Source: Amycolatopsis dendrobii (GTDB taxonomy: Bacteria > Actinomycetota > Actinomycetes > Mycobacteriales > Pseudonocardiaceae). Taken from it: a stretch of 64,000 bases of DNA. The stretch spans positions 390,269-454,268 of the forward strand of contig NZ_JACGZW010000010.1 in the NCBI RefSeq assembly GCF_014145675.1. Direction: 5' to 3'. The translations under genes were made by a program, and so were the position numbers. Under the pieces are notes generated by a model. The model was given only the letters and a program-made list of their open reading frames with translations, had not been told where the DNA came from and made no database searches. Positions 16,538 through 22,468 of this stretch are shown here, in pieces; the stretch's first letter is position 1, and the number at the start of each line of letters is the position of its first letter.

Positions 16538-17809
16538 TCAGGAGCACAGGACGAACTCGGCGACGTCGAGGCCGAGCTGGCGGCCGGCGTCGTGGTCGAG
16601 CCGGGTGTGCACGCCCGCGGCGATACGGCTCAAGCCTGCTTCGTCGGCCGCGTCCTGGAACGTGGTGAACCGACGGACCACGTTCGGCAGGGCCTCGGAC
16701 GTGACTTGCAGTGCCCATCGCGGCCCGTACTCCTGGCGCAGGACCTGCGCGCCCGCCTGCGCGATGACGCTGTGCGCGCCGGGGTACGCCGGGTCGGCCG
16801 GGGTGGTGCCGAGGCTCGACCAGTCGGGGATCGCGTCCGTCGCCGGGTTTCCGTCGTCGGCGGCGAGGCGGACCGCGGTGATCGGCCGCCAGATCCGGTA
16901 GTGGTACTTCGCTTCGTAGAACGCGATCACGGCGTCGGCGAAGGTCAGGTTCAGCTGGGCGAACACCCGGGCCGCGACGAACAGGCCGCTGTGCGATCCG
17001 CTGACGACCGACTGCGCGATCTCGTTCCAGTAGTTCCAGATCGGCGCCGCCCAGAACCGCGCCTGCTCGGTCTGGTCCGCGGTGCGGGTGGTGCTCGTGT
17101 CCCGGCCGGTCGCGGCGACCTCGTTCAGCGCTCTCGCGTACCGCGCGCTGTCCAGCGCGGGGTACGGACGGGGCCGGAACTGCCCGGCCCGGTCGAGCAC
17201 GAACGGCGTCACGGCGGGCCAGTGGGTGAACACCGCGTGCGCGAACGCGGGCGGCGTCGGCCGGTACGCCCCGGGGGCCGTGCCTGGCGTCAGCACCGGC
17301 GGGACGGCCGCGGAGCCGTCATCCGCGCGCCGGCCGAGCAGCAACCGGGCCACCCGCCGCCCGGCTCGCACGCCGCGGTCGCGTGCGGCCGGCGGGATGC
17401 CGGTCAGCTGCCCGGCCAGCAGGCTCGCGAGTTCCGCGGACCGGGTGGGGTAGAGCGCGGCCAGGACGTCGTGCGCGGCCTGCGCTGCCGCCGCTTCCGG
17501 TGCGGCGGGGCCCCGGACTTCGAGCGTGAACAGGTACGGATGGCCGTTGCCCGCCGTCGCGACGACGGCGTCGTGCATCGCCGCGTGCAGCATCGCGAAG
17601 CTGCGCGTCGGGTGCACGGTCGCGGGCTGGAGGCCGGGCGTGCGCACGATGGCGAGCAGTTCACGGTTCCAGGCGAGGACGACGTCCGCGCCGCCTAGCC
17701 GGATCGGCGTCGCCGCGGCGGCGGGCCTCGGCAGGCTGGCGGCGGCGAGGACGGCGGCGGCCGCTCCGCCGGTGACGAGCAGGTGCCGGCGTGACATCGG
17801 TGTGGTCAT
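16538..17809 (-). CDS. Vanadium-dependent haloperoxidase-like protein, Tat-exported
   Basis: A 423-residue protein of the vanadium haloperoxidase/PAP2 superfamily. The N-terminus MSRRHLLVTGGAAAAVLAAA is a twin-arginine signal. The vanadate/phosphate pocket is visible as KYHYRIWRPITAVRL, AYPGAHSV and GVHTRLDHDAGRQLG with its catalytic His. The second motif is PGAH, where many members have PSGH, so a key pocket Ser is shifted or absent. The start is ATG 17809, because GGGGAG lies seven bases upstream; the GTG at 17842 lacks a site. The gene is divergent from the ECF-sigma operon across a palindromic region. It may be a haloperoxidase or an acid phosphatase; sequence cannot decide. Confidence 0.85.
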   Translation of the reverse strand: MTTPMSRRHLLVTGGAAAAVLAAASLPRPAAAATPIRLGGADVVLAWNRELLAIVRTPGLQPATVHPTRSFAMLHAAMHDAVVATAGNGHPYLFTLEVRGPAAPEAAAAQAAHDVLAALYPTRSAELASLLAGQLTGIPPAARDRGVRAGRRVARLLLGRRADDGSAAVPPVLTPGTAPGAYRPTPPAFAHAVFTHWPAVTPFVLDRAGQFRPRPYPALDSARYARALNEVAATGRDTSTTRTADQTEQARFWAAPIWNYWNEIAQSVVSGSHSGLFVAARVFAQLNLTFADAVIAFYEAKYHYRIWRPITAVRLAADDGNPATDAIPDWSSLGTTPADPAYPGAHSVIAQAGAQVLRQEYGPRWALQVTSEALPNVVRRFTTFQDAADEAGLSRIAAGVHTRLDHDAGRQLGLDVAEFVLCS

Positions 17810-17843
17810 TTCGCTCCCCGGGTCGTCGGAAACTCCGCTCACA

Positions 17844-17882
17844 GATACGGTTTCGGGTTACGGCGTAACCCCGGTTCGTATC
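17844..17882. promoter_or_regulatory. Nested inverted repeats between the haloperoxidase and ECF operons
   Basis: GGGTTACG (17855-17862) and CGTAACCC (17864-17871) form a perfect palindrome around G17863. An outer pair GATACG (17844-17849) and CGTATC (17877-17882) is exactly symmetric about the same base. The arms contain GTAACC on both strands, a hexamer resembling some ECF -35 elements. It may be an operator or a pair of back-to-back promoters for the divergent genes. Confidence 0.55.
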
Positions 17883-17924
17883 CCTCTGGTGGCGGGAAGA
17901 GAACCGGTGGGGAGAAGGCGGGCG

Positions 17925-18506
17925 GTGCCGGTGGCACAGCGGTTCCGGCGCAGACGCGCCCAACAGGACGAAGCGGGCGCGGCGCCCCGCGCGCGGCTGC
18001 ACGCGGTCGGCGCGGACGTCTATCCGGACTGGGAGGCGGTCTACCGCGATAACGTCGACCGCGTGTTCCGGCTGATGTTCTCGAAGGTCGGCAACCGGCC
18101 CGACGCGGAGGACCTCACCACGGAGGTCTTCCTGACTGCGTTGCGGCCGCTGCGGGTCTCGGCGAGCGTGGGCGAGGTCCGGGCGTACCTGCTGGCGACC
18201 GCGCGGACGGTGCTGGCCGGGCATTGGCGGCGCACGCTCGGCCGGGAGATCACCGCCCTGGACGAGGAGCGCGACATCGCCGCGTTCGAAGCGGACACCG
18301 TGGATCCGGGGGTGCTCGCCCGCGCCGAAGCGATCCTCGCGCAGTTGCCCGAGCGCTACGGCCGGATCCTGCGCCTGCGGTTCCTGCAGTCCTGCTCGTT
18401 GAAGGAGGCGGCGGCCGAGCTGGGCACCACCGTCGGCAACGCGAAAGTGCTGCAGCACCGCGCGTTGCGCCAAGCGGCCCAGCTGGCGGAAGGGATGGAG
18501 ACGTGA
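17925..18506 (+). CDS. ECF-family RNA polymerase sigma factor
   Basis: A 193-residue ECF sigma factor. Region 2 includes YRDNVDRVFRLMFSKVGNRP followed by DAEDLTTEVFLTAL (-10 recognition). Region 4 includes LPERYGRILRLRFLQSCSL and KEAAAELGTTVGNAKVLQHR (-35 helix-turn-helix). The start is GTG 17925, as GGAGAAGG lies seven bases upstream; a GTG two codons later is also possible. The stop overlaps the GTG of the Rieske gene by 4 nt, so the two are translated together. In such pairs the second gene usually encodes the anti-sigma factor. Confidence 0.92.
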   Translation: MPVAQRFRRRRAQQDEAGAAPRARLHAVGADVYPDWEAVYRDNVDRVFRLMFSKVGNRPDAEDLTTEVFLTALRPLRVSASVGEVRAYLLATARTVLAGHWRRTLGREITALDEERDIAAFEADTVDPGVLARAEAILAQLPERYGRILRLRFLQSCSLKEAAAELGTTVGNAKVLQHRALRQAAQLAEGMET

Positions 18507-19183
18507 GCACTCGAGGCGTCCGCCGATTCGTCAAGGACCTCCTGCGCCGGCGCCGGCCGCGCCCGTTCGAGGCCGGTCCGGGCGACGAGGCCGAGTTGCG
18601 GACCGCGGTGCTGCTGCGCGCCGCCCGGCCCGGCGGTGCGGCGGCGAGCGAGGAGTTCGTCGCCGCGCTGCACCGCAGGCTCGCCCAGGAACTGCGCGAA
18701 CCCGCGCCCGTGCGGGGCGGCAACCGGCGCCGGTTCATCCAGGTGTCCTCGGCCGCCGCGGCGGCTGCCGCGGCGGGCGCGGGCGTCGAGTACCTGGTGA
18801 CGTCCGGGGCCGAACCGGCCGCCGCGCCCGCGGAAGAGAAGACCCTGCGGCCCGAGAACGGCCAGTGGCGAGCTGTTGTCGCGGCCGGCGACCTGCCCGA
18901 AGGCGGCGTGCTGCCGTTCGACTTCGGGGCCGTCGCCGGGTTCGTGCAGCGCTCCGGCGGGCAGGTGCGCGCGGTTTCGGCGACGTGCACGCACCTCGGC
19001 TGCCGGCTGAACCTGGACGCGCCGGCCCGGCGGCTGAACTGCCCGTGCCACCGGACGTCGTTCGCCGTCGACGGCGCGGTCCTCACCCACCAGCTGCCGG
19101 TGACCCCGCCGCCGCTGCCGCACCTGGTGGTGCGCGAGTCCGGCGGCGTCGTCGAGGTCCTGGTGCCGGGGGAGGGAGCGTAA
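18503..19183 (+). CDS. Membrane-anchored Rieske [2Fe-2S] protein, possible redox anti-sigma factor
   Basis: A 226-residue protein. Residues 1-75 are cytoplasmic, charged and helical (SEEFVAALHRRLAQELRE). A twin-arginine-type signal anchor, RRRFIQV plus an Ala-rich hydrophobic stretch, spans about 75-100. The Rieske domain covers about 120-225 with boxes CTHLGC (162-167) and CPCH (180-183): cluster ligands C162, H164, C180, H183 and disulphide C167-C182. Ordinary Rieske proteins do not have such a cytoplasmic domain, whereas anti-sigma factors do. With its 4-nt overlap with the ECF gene, it may hold the sigma factor at the membrane and release it on redox change outside. The Rieske call is firm; the anti-sigma role is inference. 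Confidence 0.88.
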   Translation: MSTRGVRRFVKDLLRRRRPRPFEAGPGDEAELRTAVLLRAARPGGAAASEEFVAALHRRLAQELREPAPVRGGNRRRFIQVSSAAAAAAAAGAGVEYLVTSGAEPAAAPAEEKTLRPENGQWRAVVAAGDLPEGGVLPFDFGAVAGFVQRSGGQVRAVSATCTHLGCRLNLDAPARRLNCPCHRTSFAVDGAVLTHQLPVTPPPLPHLVVRESGGVVEVLVPGEGA

Positions 19184-19203
19184 CCCCCGCGCGTATTCCT
19201 GGT

Positions 19204-19632
19204 ATGAGGAAATCCGTTGGGGTGAAACACTTTCTGCTCATCATCGCCGCCGCGCTGGCGTTGCCTGCCTGCGCCGCGTCGCCGCCCGCAGCGCCGCCGC
19301 CAGCCGCCACGCCCATGGCGTCGATGCCCGGGATGACGCCGCCGCCGTCGTCGTCGGCCGCAACCGCCAGTTCGACGGCGAATGCCGTGGCTATCAAGGA
19401 CTTCGCGTTCGCGCCCGCTGCGACGACGGTGAAGAAGGGCACCACCGTCACGTGGACCAACCAGGATCAGGACGCGCACACGGTCACCAGCACGGGATCC
19501 GGTGGCCCGCTGCGGTCGCCGACCCTCCAAACAGGACAGTCCTATCAGTACACCTTCGGTGCGCCGGGCACCTTCGAGTACCTGTGCACCATCCATCCGT
19601 TCATGACGGCGACCGTGACGGTGACCCCGTGA
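19204..19632 (+). CDS. Cupredoxin lipoprotein (plastocyanin/azurin-like)
   Basis: A 142-residue surface electron carrier. The lipobox LPAC places the acylated Cys at 23, followed by a long Ala/Pro/Ser/Met linker (about 24-60). The cupredoxin domain has all four type-1 copper ligands: H92 (DAHTV), C128 (YLC), H131 and M134 (CTIHPFM). ATG at 19204 is 20 nt downstream of the Rieske gene and its stop overlaps the phosphoesterase GTG by 4 nt. With the Rieske protein it makes a plausible extracytoplasmic electron-transfer pair. Confidence 0.92.
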   Translation: MRKSVGVKHFLLIIAAALALPACAASPPAAPPPAATPMASMPGMTPPPSSSAATASSTANAVAIKDFAFAPAATTVKKGTTVTWTNQDQDAHTVTSTGSGGPLRSPTLQTGQSYQYTFGAPGTFEYLCTIHPFMTATVTVTP

Positions 19633-20567
19633 CCGAAGACGACCACAGCTCCGACGGGATGACCCGGCGTCAGCTTCTGCGCCACACGGCGTGGTTCGGC
19701 GCCGCGGTGGTTCTGACCGTCACCGGCGGCGAAGTCGTCAGCCGGATCGCCGCGCCGGGCGACGCGGCCGCCGACGGCGACCCGAACGCGCTGCGGTTCG
19801 TCCAGATCAGCGACAGCCACCTCGGCTTCACCGGGTCCGCGAACACCGCTGTCGAGGCGTCGTTTTCCGAGGCCATCACCCAGATCAACGCGCTGGGGTA
19901 CCGCCCGGACTTCGTCATGCACACCGGCGACCTGACGCACCTTTCGACAGCCGCCCAGTTCGACCAGGTCAAGCAGATGATGAGCGCCCTCGACACCGGG
20001 CACGTGTCCACGGTGCCCGGCGAGCACGATTCGATCGACGACAGCGGCCAGAAATACCGCAAGGCTTTCGGCGCGGGCACGGCGGGCGACGGCTGGTACA
20101 GCTTCGACGTCAAGGGCGTCCACTTCATCGCGCTGGTGAACACGCTGAGCCTGGAAAAGCTCGGCCATCTGGGGCCGGATCAGCTGGAGTTCGTGCGCAA
20201 GGACGTCGCGAAGCTCGGTTCGGACACGCCGATCGTGGTGTTCAGCCACATCCCGCTGTTCGCGATGTACCCGACGTGGGGCTGGGGGACCGACGACGCG
20301 ACCCAGGCGCTCTCGTACCTGCGGCGGTTTTCGTCAGTGACGTGTCTCAACGGGCACGTGCACCAGCTGTTCACGAAGACCGAAGGCAACATCACCTTCC
20401 ACAGCGCGACGACGACCGCGTACCCGTTGCCGCAGCCGGGAACGCGGCCGGCTCCGATCCCGGTGACGCTGCCTGCGGGCAAGCTCAAGGACGCGCTCGG
20501 CATCCGCGAGGTGTCCTACCGCCCGGGCGGGCCGGGCCTGGCGGTGAAGGACGTGAAGCTGGCATGA
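19629..20567 (+). CDS. Tat-exported calcineurin-like metallophosphoesterase
   Basis: A 312-residue phosphoesterase. TRRQLL plus a hydrophobic stretch near residues 12-35 is a twin-arginine signal. The metallophosphoesterase motifs follow in order: ISDSHLG, HTGDLTH, PGEHD (most members have GNHD, so a conserved Asn is Glu here), FSHIPL and NGHVHQ. The dinuclear metal site therefore looks largely intact. Overlaps of 4 nt with both neighbours place it in the ECF/Rieske/cupredoxin operon. The substrate is unknown; a cell-surface phosphate ester or nucleotide is likely given its location. Confidence 0.88.
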   Translation: MTEDDHSSDGMTRRQLLRHTAWFGAAVVLTVTGGEVVSRIAAPGDAAADGDPNALRFVQISDSHLGFTGSANTAVEASFSEAITQINALGYRPDFVMHTGDLTHLSTAAQFDQVKQMMSALDTGHVSTVPGEHDSIDDSGQKYRKAFGAGTAGDGWYSFDVKGVHFIALVNTLSLEKLGHLGPDQLEFVRKDVAKLGSDTPIVVFSHIPLFAMYPTWGWGTDDATQALSYLRRFSSVTCLNGHVHQLFTKTEGNITFHSATTTAYPLPQPGTRPAPIPVTLPAGKLKDALGIREVSYRPGGPGLAVKDVKLA

Positions 20568-20947
20568 ACACCGTCCTTCGCCTCGCGACGGCGGCGTGCC
20601 TCGCGGTGAGCGGCTATCTCCACGCGCAGCTGTACGTCGGCGGCTATCGCGTGATCCCGCTGATCGGGCCGTCGTTCCTCGTTCAGGCTTCCGCGGCGTT
20701 CGCGGTGGCCGTACTGGTGGCTCTGGGCGGCCCCTTCCTGCTGCGGCTGGCAGCGGCCGCACTGGCGGCGGGCGCCTTGGCGGGGTTCGTGCTTTCGCGG
20801 ACGACCGGGTTGTTCGGCTTTTCCGAACAGGGTTTCCAGCCCGCGCCGGAGGCTTTGCTGAGCGTCCTGGCGGAAGCCGCGGTGCTCGTCCTTGTCGCGG
20901 TCACGCTTTACCGGGTGCGCCGAGGCACGCGGACGGTCCGTGCCTGA
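20564..20947 (+). CDS. Small four-helix membrane protein
   Basis: A 127-residue protein with four hydrophobic segments and a basic C-terminus (YRVRRGTRTVRA). The first helix contains SGYLHAQLY. The topology and size recall DoxX-like or quinol-linked small membrane proteins, but no signature is present. ATG overlaps the phosphoesterase stop (ATGA), so it closes the operon; a strong hairpin follows. In context it may be the membrane partner that links the Rieske/cupredoxin pair to the quinone pool (inference). Confidence 0.75.
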   Translation: MNTVLRLATAACLAVSGYLHAQLYVGGYRVIPLIGPSFLVQASAAFAVAVLVALGGPFLLRLAAAALAAGALAGFVLSRTTGLFGFSEQGFQPAPEALLSVLAEAAVLVLVAVTLYRVRRGTRTVRA

Positions 20948-20955
20948 ACTCCGGC

Positions 20956-20988
20956 GGCGCACCGCGGGCGGCAGGCCCGCGGTGCGCC
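20956..20988 (+). terminator. 14-bp perfect hairpin ending the ECF/Rieske operon
   Basis: GGCGCACCGCGGGC (20956-20969) pairs perfectly with 20975-20988 around the loop GGCAG, 8 nt after the last stop. Strong terminator candidate without T-run, as usual in this GC range. Confidence 0.75.
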
Positions 20989-21127
20989 TCGGTGCAGGGC
21001 CGCGCGACTGGGTATTCGATTCGCGGTAGCCGAACTGGTCGAGGTGGCTGGGGTGCGACGGTCACGCGTTCACCGAGGCGGGCGCGAGGATTTCGCCACC
21101 GACCGCTCATCGGCGCTGGTCGCCGGA

Positions 21128-21156
21128 GGGTACCGGGCGGGTACCAGCCGGGTACC
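21128..21156 (+). repeat. Three GGGTACC heptamers with exact 11-bp period
   Basis: GGGTACC occurs at 21128-21134, 21139-21145 and 21150-21156, always with a 4-bp spacer. Heptameric direct repeats spaced by 4 bp are the classic binding pattern of SARP-type activators in Streptomyces. The cluster is 115 nt upstream of the TTG start of the next gene. A SARP-type regulator is encoded at 55999, but no link is shown. Confidence 0.6.
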
Positions 21157-21270
21157 GGGGCCGGTCAGGCTGTCGTGGCGCGCAATCCGCATCCGGAAAG
21201 GCGCGTCTGCCCGCAACGGGCCGCAACGACGCCGCAGTCCACGTGCTGAGCGTTACGGAAGGATTCTGAA

Positions 21271-21798
21271 TTGAGGATAAGCATCGGCCGGAAAACCCGC
21301 CTGGCACTCACCGCCGCAGTCGCGGTCATGGCAAGCGTCACCATGGCCGCCCCCGCCTACGCATGGGTGGTGGTGACCAAGGCGTCCATCAGGGTCGAGA
21401 AAGCGCCGACAAACCGCTGCCTGAGACTCGACTGGAAGGCGAGCCTGCCGCACGTCGAGACCTGTGACCCCGGCAACCCGCCGTTGCCGATGCAGTGGGC
21501 CGTCGAGTCGGCGTTGCCCGACACCGGCTATCCGAACGTGAAAATCAAGAGCCTCTACTCGGGTGACTGCCTGACCGCTGTGAGCGCTACTACCGCGCAC
21601 ATGCTGGGCTGCGACCCGTCCAGGAACAGCAGGCAGGTGTGGGCGCTGACCGGCTACCCCGGCGGGACCGAGCAGTTCTACAACTTCGGCGTGCACAGTT
21701 GCCTCGACTCCGGGCAGGCCACGCTGCTTTTCCACGACAGCAACGGATGCAATCCCGCCAACCCCTACCAAGGGTGGTACATCGTCAACCTTTCCTGA
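21271..21798 (+). CDS. Secreted protein with ricin-B-lectin-like pattern
   Basis: A 175-residue protein starting at TTG 21271, with GGAAGG eight bases upstream. The signal peptide (KTRLALTAAVAVMASVTMAA, cleavage after AYA) leads to a mature protein of about 145 residues with three pairs of Cys. Segments NRCLRLDWKA, SGDCLTAVSATTAHMLGC and SCLDSGQATLLFHDSNGC each repeat a C-L-x(n)-C theme, reminiscent of the three lobes of a ricin-type beta-trefoil. That assignment is inferred from the repeat pattern, and the QxW motifs are weak. It is monocistronic, with phased repeats upstream and two hairpins downstream. Confidence 0.75.
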   Translation: MRISIGRKTRLALTAAVAVMASVTMAAPAYAWVVVTKASIRVEKAPTNRCLRLDWKASLPHVETCDPGNPPLPMQWAVESALPDTGYPNVKIKSLYSGDCLTAVSATTAHMLGCDPSRNSRQVWALTGYPGGTEQFYNFGVHSCLDSGQATLLFHDSNGCNPANPYQGWYIVNLS

Positions 21799-21800
21799 CC

Positions 21801-21859
21801 GGCCGAATGCCATTCGGCCCTCGGCCGGGCCGCGACGACCGTGGTGCCGGCCCGGCCGA
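21801..21859 (+). terminator. Tandem hairpins after the secreted-protein gene
   Basis: First hairpin: GGCCGAATG (21801-21809) with CATTCGGCC (21811-21819). Second: TCGGCCGGGCCG (21821-21832) with its perfect complement at 21848-21859 across a 15-nt loop. The two lie back to back, 2 nt beyond the stop, and should end transcription. Confidence 0.7.
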
Positions 21860-21994
21860 CAGTTGGATGGCGCTGCGTTGTTCTCGCGCCAGTCGGCGCA
21901 GCCCGCCGCCCGGCAGCGGCGGAGCGGGGAATCCTTACCCCGCAGTCCCGTCTGGTCCCGGCCGCGGACGCTGAACCTGGGTAATCTGGCAGAA

Positions 21995-22468
21995 ATGAGT
22001 TTCCGGTTGGCAGCGTATGCCGTGTGCATCGAAAACGAGTCGGTTCTGCTCGCGCGTTACGTCTCGCCGAAGGGCGGAAGCAATTGGACGCTTCCCGGCG
22101 GGGGCGTCGAGCATGCGGAGGATCCGTTCGACGCGGTGATCCGCGAGGTTTTCGAGGAAACCGGGTGCGAGGCGGTCGTCGAACGCCTGCTGGGAGTGGA
22201 TTCCCGAGTCATCCCGACGGCGGAGCGCCTCAGGCCGGGGCCGATTCCGCACCATAACGTCGGTATTTTCTACCAGGCCCGGATCGTCGGCGGCCGGCTG
22301 CGGCCGGAGCCCAACGGCGAGACGGCCGAATCGGTGTGGACTCCGCTGCCCGCCGTTGTCTCGCTTCGCCGGTCAGGTCTGGTCGACGTGGGTCTTTCCC
22401 TGGCTCGCAGCCGGCCGCGGACGGGCCACGTCGGGCCCGTCGCGGTCGGCGGACTCATCCGGCATTGA
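21995..22468 (+). CDS. Nudix hydrolase
   Basis: A 157-residue Nudix protein. The 23-residue Nudix box starts GGGVEHAEDPFDAVIREVF and ends EETG, with every catalytic Glu present, after an N-terminal strand MSFRLAAYAVCIENESVLL and the typical WTLPGGG. These enzymes hydrolyse nucleoside diphosphates linked to another moiety; the substrate cannot be told here. ATG at 21995 has only a weak upstream AG-rich stretch. The 3' end overlaps the convergent Pls-like gene by 96 nt, so the two could interfere at the RNA level. Confidence 0.9.
   Translation: MSFRLAAYAVCIENESVLLARYVSPKGGSNWTLPGGGVEHAEDPFDAVIREVFEETGCEAVVERLLGVDSRVIPTAERLRPGPIPHHNVGIFYQARIVGGRLRPEPNGETAESVWTPLPAVVSLRRSGLVDVGLSLARSRPRTGHVGPVAVGGLIRH

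Larger units (their letters stand above)
20948..21270. other. Intergenic region with terminator and phased repeats
   Basis: It contains the hairpin at 20956-20988 and three GGGTACC copies at 21128-21156. The promoter of the following secreted-protein gene should lie downstream of about 21156. No gene is evident. Confidence 0.6.

Noticed and set aside
16326..16548. Short minus-strand frame right after the haloperoxidase stop (about 73 codons from an overlapping GTG)
   Set aside because: Possible start-stop coupling, but no ribosome binding site, no known family and a location beside IS debris; not enough support.
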